Of a DNA stretch of 51,961 nucleotides, positions 34,609-42,682 are shown piece after piece. The first letter of the stretch is position 1. Each line of letters begins with the position of its first letter. A program made the translations under genes and the position numbers. Origin of the DNA: Lachnospiraceae bacterium (GTDB taxonomy: Bacteria > Bacillota > Clostridia > Lachnospirales > Lachnospiraceae); contig JAJQGP010000026.1 of NCBI GenBank assembly GCA_021200475.1, positions 1-51,961 on the forward strand, read 5' to 3'. The notes beneath the pieces are model-generated. The model was not told the DNA's origin. It was given only the letters and a program-made list of their open reading frames with translations, and ran no database searches.

Positions 34609-35352
34609 TTATTTCAACAGCTTTTTCTTCGATGAGTAATAAATATACTGCTGCTTCGTACCTGTCTTTGTATAAGTCATTTTATATCCGCTGTGTGCAC
34701 TTGCATTATTATTCAGAGTATGCTGCACATAGGCAAAATTCGGATCGTACACATATTTGGTTCCTTTGATTGTAATCGTAACCCACGCATGCTTCGCCAG
34801 AATCACGCTCCCGTCTTCGTTATATCCGGAAACAATATAGCCCGTGACAAATTTCGCGTCATATCCAAGTACTTTGGCCATCTGGTAAAACGTAGCTGCC
34901 ATGACATTGCAGTCGCCTTTTTTATTTTTAAACCCATAGATCGAATAATAGGCCGCCTTTGACTGGCCGGACGCAGGTGTCCCGCAATCTGCCCGGTACG
35001 CAATCTGCGTCGAACACCAGGTAAACGCCTTTTTTAAAGTTTTGCTGTCCGTGCTCGCCCTGCCGATTTTTTCCAGCATGATCCCCGCACGGCCGGCCGC
35101 TTCGCTTACCTTCTTGCAGACACCCTTTTTACTGATCTTGTAATAATTCCCATCAATCTTTATTCCCAGCTTGTCCTTCACCAGCTTGCCGTTCTTATAA
35201 TAATACAGCTTGCCGTTTTTTGTGATCAGACCGTTTTTCTCGGTCGAGGAAGCCGTCTCTGAAGCTGCCGTACTCGTAAGCACCGGAGCCGCGCACAGCA
35301 TTACCACTACACTCAAAAGCAGCAGCGCTGTCCATTTCTTCATTCCTTTCAT
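34609..35352 (-). CDS. Secreted transglutaminase-like protein with wall-binding-type repeat
   Basis: 247 residues. Signal peptide (about 1-30), then one aromatic-Gly wall-binding-like repeat (NGLITKNGKLYYYKNGK, 40-56), then a transglutaminase/cysteine-protease fold. The triad is visible: Cys148 in KKGDCNVMA, His188 in AKHAWVTI and Asp203 in KYVYDPNFA. Enzymes of this fold cross-link, cleave or amidate proteins or peptides at the cell surface; the substrate is unknown. It is followed within 25 bp by the SH3 gene, linking it to the acylation genes. Confidence 0.82.
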   Translation of the reverse strand: MKGMKKWTALLLLSVVVMLCAAPVLTSTAASETASSTEKNGLITKNGKLYYYKNGKLVKDKLGIKIDGNYYKISKKGVCKKVSEAAGRAGIMLEKIGRASTDSKTLKKAFTWCSTQIAYRADCGTPASGQSKAAYYSIYGFKNKKGDCNVMAATFYQMAKVLGYDAKFVTGYIVSGYNEDGSVILAKHAWVTITIKGTKYVYDPNFAYVQHTLNNNASAHSGYKMTYTKTGTKQQYIYYSSKKKLLK

Positions 35353-35417
35353 CGCTCTTATCCTCCTCCCGGATATCCCTGCTTCTCTTCGCTGCCTTCC
35401 GGCTCTCCCGGGTCACA

Positions 35418-36059
35418 TCAATCCGCGTAGATCGCATACACAGTCTCAGCCGTACTGTCCGGCGCGCGCAGTCCGTATACCGTAAAATGATCATAAACCA
35501 GCGTAATATCCGTATACCCCAGATACAGACAGCTGCTGCTCTCTGTCCTCTTCTTCGGAGTGCCCAGAAGCTTCACCAGCTTTGCCAGATCCGCCCCTTC
35601 TTTCGCAGCTTTGCGGAGCTTCGCGGTCTTTGTTGCATTATACACACCCTTTGAGCTGAAATAATACAGCTTTCCGTTGTCTTCATTTACATAAGCACCA
35701 ACCGCCATGCGCGCTTTCGTATCAAAACCATATTTCTTGCCATTAATCGTCCTGACCTTAATATTATAGGTAGCATTTGTTGAAGTCGTCGCCATCACGG
35801 CAGCGCCTTTGGAATTAAAATAATAGCGATTGGTCGTCGTTTTTCCGCTTGCGGAGGTCTTTGTAACTGTCCTCCAGGCGTTGGTCACCTTCACACCATC
35901 CTCATAATAATAATATTTTCCGTTTTTCTTCACCAGGCCATTTTTCGTCGCCGCCTGCGCCGTCACCGTCGTCAGTCCCAGGCTCTCTGATACAATCGAT
36001 GTCTGCATCATCGCCAGACAGAGAAACAAAACCAGCATCCTTTTTAAAACATTTTTCAT
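35418..36059 (-). CDS. Secreted wall-binding-repeat protein without catalytic domain
   Basis: 213 residues from the ATG at 36059 (GGAGGG upstream). A signal peptide ends near VTAQA, followed by four or five aromatic/glycine repeats (NGLVKKNGKYYYYEDG, RYYFNSKGAAVM, KKYGFDTKARM, GKLYYFSSKGVY) of the choline/wall-binding type. A short C-terminal domain contains KLVKLLGTPKKRTES and LGYTDITLVYDHFTVYGL. That last part resembles a small lipoprotein-like or BamE-like fold but is not securely identified. It lies between two transglutaminase-like genes. Confidence 0.75.
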   Translation of the reverse strand: MKNVLKRMLVLFLCLAMMQTSIVSESLGLTTVTAQAATKNGLVKKNGKYYYYEDGVKVTNAWRTVTKTSASGKTTTNRYYFNSKGAAVMATTSTNATYNIKVRTINGKKYGFDTKARMAVGAYVNEDNGKLYYFSSKGVYNATKTAKLRKAAKEGADLAKLVKLLGTPKKRTESSSCLYLGYTDITLVYDHFTVYGLRAPDSTAETVYAIYAD

Positions 36060-36079
36060 TTTTTCTTCCCTCCGTTCAT

Positions 36080-37336
36080 TCAATTCTTTTCTATTTTAAC
36101 ATGCAACGCCGGTTTCGAAGTATAATAGCTGCTGTATGAAGCACCATAATATTTCGAATAGCTCTTCGCCTGTGCAAACAGTGGATCATAAACCAGGCCG
36201 TTAATCTCACACCATCCATGCGCCCCCGACCCCGTACTGTCCGAACATACATAGACTTCCGTATAACCGATCGCTACCGCCAAATAGGCCATCGCGCAGG
36301 CATCCGCAAAACAGTTTCCCCGTCCGTAGAGGAAGTGGTCATTCGCGTGATCTGCCGTCCATCCCGGATAATTAATTCCAACTGTCATGGTCGCATAGTG
36401 CTTCGACATCACCCAGTCAAAACAAACCTTCAGTTTCTGTGCCTGCGTCATGTCAGAAGTCGTAATGCTTTCCGCAATCGCCTCTGCGCGAAGCATCGTC
36501 TGGAACTCTTTTACAGCTACCGAATCCATTTTCTCGCCCGCAGAATTATAGTAAACCCCATCCACAATCCAATGCTCCAGCACTCCTGTGCTATCCGCAT
36601 AATATGTGTCACTGCCCACCGTAATGGTTCCGGTCTGCAAGATTCCTTTTGTATTAAAATAATAGTATTTCCCGCTGATTTTTTTCAGACCAATGGCGCG
36701 TACTCCATTAGAATTAAAATAGGACTTTCCATTTGAAAATGTGACCCATTTCGATTGTACCATCACTCCAGTCGAAGGACTAAAATAAAATGTCTTGGAA
36801 TTAATCGTCCTGAGCCCAGTCTTCATAATCCCTTTTGAGTTAAAATAGTAGTATTTCCCATCAATTTTTTTCTTCCTTCCGGTCACACGAACACCGCCAG
36901 AAGTAAAATACGACTTGCCCGCAGAAAATGTCATCCAGGTGCTTGTTGCCATAATGCCTGTTTCCGTATCAAAATAATAGGTATTATCCCCTACCTTCTT
37001 AAGCCCGGTCGCGCAGGTTCCATCCTTGCAAAAATAACGTTTTCCTTCTGCAAATTTTTTCCAGGAACTCTGGAGCATATTGCCCTTTTCCAACGTAAAA
37101 TAGTACATTTTTGAATCAATCACCTGTAGTCCGGTAAGTTTCTCTCCATTTACATAATAATGAATCTTTCCGGCGGCATCTGTTACCCAGCCGTCCAACA
37201 CTGTCTCTGTCATTTCTGCTGCAGCAGCATGGTATGACATCTCATCCATCAACAGTAACCCAGATACCATTAATAACATTGAAAATAATACAAAAGTCAT
37301 CTTGCGCAATGCGTCTTTTCTTAATCTCTCCCACAT
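36080..37336 (-). CDS. Secreted transglutaminase-like protein with wall-binding repeats
   Basis: 418 residues from the ATG at 37336 (AGAGGGAGAG upstream). Signal segment, then about nine aromatic/Gly wall-binding repeats (for example GKYYYFNSKGIMKTGL and KSYFNSNGVRAIGL) to about residue 255, then a transglutaminase-like domain. Catalytic residues are Cys342 in GRGNCFADA, His373 in GAHGWCEI and Asp384 in GLVYDPLFA. It is larger than the second transglutaminase at 34609 and diverged from it. The last bases overlap the region just before the next gene, consistent with one transcript. Confidence 0.85.
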   Translation of the reverse strand: MWERLRKDALRKMTFVLFSMLLMVSGLLLMDEMSYHAAAAEMTETVLDGWVTDAAGKIHYYVNGEKLTGLQVIDSKMYYFTLEKGNMLQSSWKKFAEGKRYFCKDGTCATGLKKVGDNTYYFDTETGIMATSTWMTFSAGKSYFTSGGVRVTGRKKKIDGKYYYFNSKGIMKTGLRTINSKTFYFSPSTGVMVQSKWVTFSNGKSYFNSNGVRAIGLKKISGKYYYFNTKGILQTGTITVGSDTYYADSTGVLEHWIVDGVYYNSAGEKMDSVAVKEFQTMLRAEAIAESITTSDMTQAQKLKVCFDWVMSKHYATMTVGINYPGWTADHANDHFLYGRGNCFADACAMAYLAVAIGYTEVYVCSDSTGSGAHGWCEINGLVYDPLFAQAKSYSKYYGASYSSYYTSKPALHVKIEKN

Positions 37337-37368
37337 CACAACTCTCCCTCTCTTCACGCTCAAAATTT

Positions 37369-37569
37369 TTAGTAATTATAACATATTTTTTTCATATAAT
37401 TCCTTAAATTTTGGCGAAATTTTCCTATATATTTGTTAACAAAGTGTTTCGGTAGTTCATTTTTCGTAACAATTTTGAAGAATATATATGATAGGAGCAA
37501 TGCCGATAAGAAAACGCAGATAAGGATACTGATAACCCAGAACTGTACATTTCTGATGCTTCCAAACAT
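37369..37569 (-). CDS. Small single-pass membrane protein
   Basis: 66 residues. One hydrophobic helix (about 9-32, FWVISILICVFLSALLLSYI) is followed by a basic, aromatic tail (KHFVNKYIGKFRQNLRNYMKK). GGGGGAAG lies six bases before the ATG, and the gene ends 33 bp before the transglutaminase gene. It has no recognised family. It may be the first gene of the surface-modification operon. Because it is short and AT-rich, coding status rests on the ribosome site and the plausible topology. Confidence 0.5.
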   Translation of the reverse strand: MFGSIRNVQFWVISILICVFLSALLLSYIFFKIVTKNELPKHFVNKYIGKFRQNLRNYMKKICYNY

Positions 37570-37609
37570 ATCTTCCCCCGTTATCCTTCTGTTATACTGA
37601 AATCCTGTA

Positions 37610-38080
37610 TCGCGCCCTGCCTGTTTCGCGACAATAACGCCAGCTAGGGATATTCAGAATGACACTGGAATCTGTCCTTTTCAGATGCGCGGTATCCCAC
37701 ATCTGAATTCCCGCGTCATTCCAGTTCTTCAGAAACATTCTACCGCATTTTACTACCAGATGGTCAAGTTCCCCGTAGGTTACGGTAATACTTAAACATT
37801 ATCCCTTGGCCTATCTGGGACTTCCCTGGCCTCCGTATGGCAGACATTGATGCCCTCCTCACGGAAACGGTCACAGGTCTTCCGCCAGGTTTCCCTGTCC
37901 TCATACACGTAATCTTTCTTTATCTGCAGTTCCCCGTTTCTGATGAGCATTTTACATTCTCTGATATCGTCTTCAATCTCCTTATCTCATCTCGTTTCCA
38001 CCGTATGTACTTCAGATACATCCGGTATGCAATGCGGCTGCCACGCCGGATGACAGACTGATAATAATAGAAATCCAGGA
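37610..38080 (-). pseudogene. Decayed coding remnant, frameshifted
   Basis: Several minus-strand frames carry protein-like text joined only by frameshifts: RRGSRIAYRMYLKYIRWKRD, then ECKMLIRNGELQIKKDY continuing to EGINVCHTEAREVPD and a stop, then TVTYGELDHLVVKCGRMF. Consistent amino-acid character across the breaks suggests one lost gene, perhaps from a mobile element; I do not recognise the family. At 37656-37733 an imperfect inverted pair (GAATGACACTGGAAT and AATTCCCGCGTCATTC) adds a palindromic element. The stretch 38080-38320 shows no supported gene. Confidence 0.4.
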
Positions 38081-38321
38081 CTATATGCTGTTCAGGCTAT
38101 TAAACATATTGTTTTTCCTCTCCTTTGACAGGTCAAAAAGAACCTGTGTTTTATGGTTAAAGTGTAATATTCCGATTTCTCGTTTTTCTCCGTTTTTGTC
38201 AATACCGAATTCAATCGCTTATTGAACAATTTCCGACAGAGGCTGCGGCTATTCTACAATATCTAAATAACAAAATGTGTCTATGTAAAAATGTCGCCTT
38301 GAATCCAAAACAGATATATGA

Positions 38322-38534
38322 ACATTCAAAACGAGTTTTTCACTATCTACCAGTAGCTCCTTTGGTTCGAGCAAGAAAAAAACTGTTTCTGGAGCGACAA
38401 AGAGCAGCAAGACTCTGACGGGATTGACAAAAGGAAGCACCTATTATGTACGAATCCGCACTTATAAGACTGTAAACGGTACAAAGTACTATTCTGCGTG
38501 GAGCAGCAAGCTAAAAGTGACGATCACAAAATAA
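38322..38534 (+). pseudogene. 3' fragment of a fibronectin-III-like surface protein gene
   Basis: An open 71-codon frame without start codon. It reads STSSSFGSSKKKTVSGATKS, then LTGLTKGSTYYVRIRTYK and TKYYSAWSSKLKVTITK before TAA. The TYYVRxRTYK...YYSAWS pattern is that of Fn3-like modules ending many Lachnospiraceae surface proteins. A stop codon lies just upstream in frame. The 5' part of the gene is missing, so this is a remnant of a deletion or rearrangement. Confidence 0.65.
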
Positions 38535-38540
38535 ATTACA
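38518..38540 (+). repeat. 23-bp direct repeat, left copy
   Basis: TGACGATCACAAAATAAATT followed by ACA, covering the last codons, stop and first bases after the Fn3 fragment. It is identical to 39750-39772. Confidence 0.8.
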
Positions 38541-38640
38541 ATGAGGTGATTTAAACTTAAATATAAAAAACAAGGCTGTATAAGCAGGAATTGCTATATA
38601 TTAAAAAATTCAAAATAACCTTCTTAAAGGAGAAGAAAAA

Positions 38641-39717
38641 ATGAAAAAAAATATCGGAAAAATTATATTTTCATTAATGATTTGTTTTACCTTCTCATTG
38701 ATTATAGCAGCAACGTCTTTGGCAGCAACAACAGTAGCAGTAATAGGTGAAAAAACCTACACATCCCTTTCTTCTGCCATTAAGGAAGTAGAGGATGGAC
38801 AGACGATTGTTTTGCAAAAGAACATTTCCTATTCTAAAAATGTGGGAGTAAATAGTACTGGGAAGTCTTTTATACTCGATTTAAACAATAAGACTATTAA
38901 ATTCAAAGGAACATCCTATTTGAATATCAAGAATGGGACGATTACAATTAAAAATGGGACGATTAAGAATTCTGCTGGAAATACTGTCATGTCTGTTAAA
39001 AAGAACGCCAATGTTAAAATATCAAGCGGAACATATGAAGGAATAATTAAGAATGCTGGTAAATTAACGATTAATAAAGGGACATTTAAGACTGAGATAA
39101 TTAACACGAACACTTTATTGATCAAAAATGGCAGTTTCACAGAGATTAAAAGTAATTACGATGTTTCTTCTGTAAAAGATGGAATTCTGGTAAACAAAGG
39201 AGGCGTAATTACTATTAAAGGAGGCGAGTTTTCATCCACTTCACGGTGTAACTTGATCGAAAATTATAGTAATAGCACAATGAAGATTTCTGGCGGACGC
39301 TTTACAAACAGCTCGGCGTATAGCACCAGCGGGACAGTAATTTATAATGAAGGAAAAGTAACTTTTAGTAACGGAACCTTGTCGGGTGAAAATTACTGCC
39401 AGTATGTTGTACTGAATGAAGGTGGCTCTTTCATTATGAAAGGTGGGACAATTAATCAGAATGCTCCATATGGACACTGTGCAGTCATTACCGTCGGAGG
39501 TACTATTAAGATGAGCAGTGGAAGTATTATAGGCACAAATCACTATGATGCTATTGTAGGGCAAAAGGATTACAATATCAAAATTACTGGCGGAAATTTA
39601 AGTGTAAATAATACACAGGCAATTTTGCTTTATGGAACTAGTTCATATAGCATTGGCAGCAATGTTACTATTTCGGTTACAGGAAATCCTCAGGGGGTAT
39701 ATATTATAAATGAGTAA
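38641..39717 (+). CDS. Secreted right-handed beta-helix-like surface protein
   Basis: 358 residues. Signal peptide MKKNIGKIIFSLMICFTFSLIIAATSLAA, then about twenty short strands of the type I-x-G-G-x-F/I (for example ITIKNGTIKNSAGN, MKISGGRFTNSS, FIMKGGTINQNAP), typical of parallel beta-helix proteins that bind or process surface glycans or act as adhesins. There is no anchor motif at the C-terminus, and no catalytic residues can be assigned. AAAGGAGAAG sets the start. It is clearly richer in A and T and in Lys/Asn/Ile codons than its neighbours and lies between two 23-bp direct repeats. Both suggest recent acquisition. Confidence 0.78.
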   Translation: MKKNIGKIIFSLMICFTFSLIIAATSLAATTVAVIGEKTYTSLSSAIKEVEDGQTIVLQKNISYSKNVGVNSTGKSFILDLNNKTIKFKGTSYLNIKNGTITIKNGTIKNSAGNTVMSVKKNANVKISSGTYEGIIKNAGKLTINKGTFKTEIINTNTLLIKNGSFTEIKSNYDVSSVKDGILVNKGGVITIKGGEFSSTSRCNLIENYSNSTMKISGGRFTNSSAYSTSGTVIYNEGKVTFSNGTLSGENYCQYVVLNEGGSFIMKGGTINQNAPYGHCAVITVGGTIKMSSGSIIGTNHYDAIVGQKDYNIKITGGNLSVNNTQAILLYGTSSYSIGSNVTISVTGNPQGVYIINE

Positions 39718-39749
39718 TATTTGGAAAAATATTACTCCGCCTGTAAAAA

Positions 39750-39772
39750 TGACGATCACAAAATAAATTACA
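39750..39772 (+). repeat. 23-bp direct repeat, right copy
   Basis: Identical to 38518-38540. It again encodes the end MTITK-stop of an Fn3-like gene and runs directly into the terminator hairpin at 39773. Confidence 0.8.
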
Positions 39773-39810
39773 GAACAGCCCTGGAGTCTCATTTAGGGCT
39801 GTTCTTTTTT
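39773..39810 (+). terminator. Rho-independent terminator after the beta-helix gene
   Basis: GAACAGCCCT / AGGGCTGTTC stem followed by TTTTTT. By position it probably belonged to the lost Fn3-like gene and now serves the inserted gene. Confidence 0.85.
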
Positions 39811-39907
39811 AGCAGAAACATACACACATAAAAGATACTTGATTAGTCCATCACTTCCGAAGTGAAATAACATCCGCAACACCTGAAAAGATTTTTGACT
39901 GCTTGCA

Positions 39908-40519
39908 TTACATTGCCAATGCCAGAACCTCCACATAATTTTTCATTTCTTTCTCAATACCAAACAAAGCCGCATACTTCATCAATCGGTTCAGATTCCT
40001 GTCCTTTCTTCTCATATATTCTTTCATAGCCGTCTGAAATGTCTGGGAGTCTATATCATCATGGTAACGGACAATATCACAAATGGTGCGTTCACGGTCA
40101 TATGCAGCCACTTCATTTCCCATATTAGTCTTCACTCTGCTGACACCGGCATCAAGCATATCTGGTTTTACCTGATACACCTTAATTCCTTTCCTGCGAA
40201 GGTGTGTAGCGTTGTAACCAGCCCTGACGGTGACTGAAACAAGCGGCGGTTCTCTATCAGTCATATCATGCAAATAAAGTGCAGACTCATGAGAAAAAAT
40301 AATTTTTTGATTTGCATGAAATAAAATATAATAGTCGTCTCTCCATCCGGTTGATGACAAATAAATACCCTTAGCCACTCGATCCATTGCATTTTCTTTT
40401 ACGAATTGGGCAAGGTATGTCCTCGAAATACCCGCTGCGACTACATCGGAAGTCAACAGATATCCATTATTCTCATCCGCAAGAGATTGAAGTTTATCCC
40501 TAACAAGCAATTTCATCAC
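39908..40519 (-). CDS. AbiEi-type antitoxin / transcriptional regulator, orphan
   Basis: 203 residues. The N-terminal winged helix (LADENNGYLLTSDVVAAGISRTYLAQFVKENAMDRVAKGIYL) and the following domain (DYYILFHANQKIIFSHESALYLHDMTDREP) match AbiEi antitoxins of type IV AbiE systems, which repress their own operon and counter the AbiEii nucleotidyltransferase. ERTICDIVRYHDDID and the helical C-terminus are typical. The start is GTG/ATG next to AAGG. No AbiEii gene follows: only about 130 bases remain before the terminator of the beta-helix gene, with a short frame MQAVKNLFRCCG that ends at once. The toxin gene may have been lost in the same rearrangement. Confidence 0.82.
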   Translation of the reverse strand: MMKLLVRDKLQSLADENNGYLLTSDVVAAGISRTYLAQFVKENAMDRVAKGIYLSSTGWRDDYYILFHANQKIIFSHESALYLHDMTDREPPLVSVTVRAGYNATHLRRKGIKVYQVKPDMLDAGVSRVKTNMGNEVAAYDRERTICDIVRYHDDIDSQTFQTAMKEYMRRKDRNLNRLMKYAALFGIEKEMKNYVEVLALAM

Positions 40520-40610
40520 CTTATTTTCTCGCTTTTATTGTGTCATATAAGAGCGTAAAAGTAAACACATTTCAAAAAATTTGAAACCGAATAGGAGAAT
40601 GAATTCCTCC

Positions 40611-41210
40611 TTATCTGTTTTCCAGCCTCTCCCGTATATATTCCGCCAGCTCGTTCATACAGATTTCCCTGTCATCATTATTTGAAAATCGTTTCGTGAT
40701 CCCGGCGCGCATAATATTTTCTTCGGAAAAGTCTTCCTGATCGGCCAGGAATCTGCGGCACATTTCGGAATAATCCGGCACAGCCTGCTTTTTTTCCCGC
40801 TTCATGGCACGCTCCAGTCGTTGTTCATCCTCTACCTCAATATACAGCGGCACCACCCTGTCGGCGCCATAATAATCCCGGATCTTTTCATATGATACCA
40901 GTGTCCCCAGCGCGAGATAATGAAACTGTTCCAGATCAATCAAATCGCTGTCTGCCGTAAAATAATGCCAGGGTCCCTGCACCGTATCGTAGGTTCTGAA
41001 CTCAATCACTTTCCCATCCGCCTGCATCTGCTGCAAAACATCCACAGACACAAAATGATATTCCACTCCATCGGTCTCCTTCGCGCGGATCGGGCGCGTC
41101 GTATACAGGACAATCGGGCGAAGCTGCAGCTCTGTCCTGGAGAGGAGCTCCGCATAGATCGTATCCTTTCCGCTCGCACTTTTTCCCATAATATAAAATA
41201 TCTTTCCCAT
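40611..41210 (-). CDS. Guanylate kinase-like protein
   Basis: 199 residues from the internal ATG (41210) with AGGA upstream; the frame opens at 41237, overlapping the decarboxylase end by 22 bp. The P-loop reads GKSASGKDT instead of the usual GPSGAGKST/GT. LYTTRPIRAKETDGVEYHFV matches the GMP-binding region of guanylate kinases, and FRTYDTVQGPWHYFT the lid neighbourhood. The family phosphorylates GMP to GDP. Divergence and its pairing with a decarboxylase suggest a paralogue rather than the housekeeping enzyme. It is the third gene of the unit pda-decarboxylase-kinase. Confidence 0.82.
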   Translation of the reverse strand: MGKIFYIMGKSASGKDTIYAELLSRTELQLRPIVLYTTRPIRAKETDGVEYHFVSVDVLQQMQADGKVIEFRTYDTVQGPWHYFTADSDLIDLEQFHYLALGTLVSYEKIRDYYGADRVVPLYIEVEDEQRLERAMKREKKQAVPDYSEMCRRFLADQEDFSEENIMRAGITKRFSNNDDREICMNELAEYIRERLENR

Positions 41211-41215
41211 TTTTC

Positions 41216-42682
41216 CTAACTCTCCGTTGCCACACACTGAATGGTTCTTCCGCTGTAGTCTGCCAGTCCCTGGACATTTAATCCGCTCTCCCGATCACGG
41301 GTGATCAGAGCGGGCAATTCCTTCGGGATGCGCTCTCCAGGCACTAAAATCGGAATTCCGGGCGGATAAAGACAGACAAATTCCGCCGCCAGCCGTCCCG
41401 GACTATCCTCCAGCAAAACCGTCTCATGAGGGAGCCCATCCGCTTCTGTCATTGTGAGAATCGCCTCCGTGTGTGCCATGGACAGTGGGTAAGAGCTGCA
41501 CAACACAGCATCACCGATTTCTCCCTCCAGCCATGCGTCCGTCTCCAGAAGCGCACGTTCCAGACGTTCAAATCCTTCCTGTATATCCGCAACCGTCATA
41601 ATCGCCGTAATATATCGTTCTGCGGCCATCTCTGTCTCCAAATGATACGCTTCCCGCAGGATCTTTGCAAGCCCCGGTCCGCTCAGCCCTCCGCACGCTT
41701 CAGTCGAAATCAATAGTTTTGACCGGTCGAACGCAAACGCATGCAGCCCGGATTCCTCCCCCGTCACAAGATGCAGGCGCTTCATCTTCCCAAGATGTTC
41801 CCGCAGCACCTGCAGCCGCCCTGCAAAACCGTCAAACAGTTCCTTTTTCCGTGTCTCCATCAGACGAATACACTCATCCATCCCGGCCATCAGAACATAA
41901 CTGGGACTGCTGCTCTGAAAAATACCAAGATACTTCCGCAGCCGCTCCCGGTTCACGCGCGTCCCTTTTACATGGAGAAGAGCGGTCTGCGTCAGGGACG
42001 GCATCGTCTTGTGCAGACTGTTGATCACGATATCCGCCCCACAGGAAAGCGCCGTTTCCGGGAAATACGGATGCATCGCGAAATGTGCGCCGTGTGCCTC
42101 ATCTACAATCAGGATCGCGCCCGCCCGGTGTACCTCATCCGCGATCGCGCGGATATCCGATCCCACACCGTCATAGGTCGGAGATGTAATCAGAACTGCC
42201 TCGATCCCCGTTTCAAGCGCAACCGTCACCTGCTCCGGGCGAATGCTCCCGCATATGCCGCGCCGCGTGTCCGCATCCGGATAAAGCCAGCTCACACGAA
42301 GCCCATTTAAAAGTGCCGCATGATAAGCGGCCTTATGACTGTTCCGCGCCATCAGAATCCGGCCGCCGCGCCGGACGGAAGCAGAAACTGCGGCCAGAAT
42401 GCCGCAGGTGCTTCCGTTTACCAGATAATACGTCTCGTCAGCGCCATACAGTCTTGCCGCCCGCTTCTGCGCTTCCAGAAGGATTCCTTCCGCATGATGC
42501 AGATTATCGAACCCCTCAATTTCCGTAAGATCGATCGCAAACGCATCCCCGAACAGATGCATCTGGCGCTTATGTCCCGGCATATGCAAAGGGTAAGCAT
42601 CCGATGCCGTATATTCTGTCAGCTGATCCAATAAGTAGTCACTCAACCCAAAAACCTCCAGTTCGGACTCAGGCACTTTCAT
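41216..42682 (-). CDS. PLP-dependent Orn/Lys/Arg decarboxylase family protein
   Basis: 488 residues, the short clostridial/Bacillus YaaO-SpeA type. The fold-I aminotransferase-like core shows YPLHMPGHKR (31-40), LVNGSTCGILAA, DEAHGAHF (194-201) and the pyridoxal lysine in NSLHKTMPS (Lys225). It decarboxylates ornithine, lysine or arginine to a polyamine precursor; which one cannot be told from sequence. The ATG overlaps the end of the deacetylase gene by 14 bp. In B. subtilis yaaO lies beside tmk, a nucleotide kinase, so a decarboxylase-kinase pairing is not unusual. Confidence 0.9.
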   Translation of the reverse strand: MKVPESELEVFGLSDYLLDQLTEYTASDAYPLHMPGHKRQMHLFGDAFAIDLTEIEGFDNLHHAEGILLEAQKRAARLYGADETYYLVNGSTCGILAAVSASVRRGGRILMARNSHKAAYHAALLNGLRVSWLYPDADTRRGICGSIRPEQVTVALETGIEAVLITSPTYDGVGSDIRAIADEVHRAGAILIVDEAHGAHFAMHPYFPETALSCGADIVINSLHKTMPSLTQTALLHVKGTRVNRERLRKYLGIFQSSSPSYVLMAGMDECIRLMETRKKELFDGFAGRLQVLREHLGKMKRLHLVTGEESGLHAFAFDRSKLLISTEACGGLSGPGLAKILREAYHLETEMAAERYITAIMTVADIQEGFERLERALLETDAWLEGEIGDAVLCSSYPLSMAHTEAILTMTEADGLPHETVLLEDSPGRLAAEFVCLYPPGIPILVPGERIPKELPALITRDRESGLNVQGLADYSGRTIQCVATES

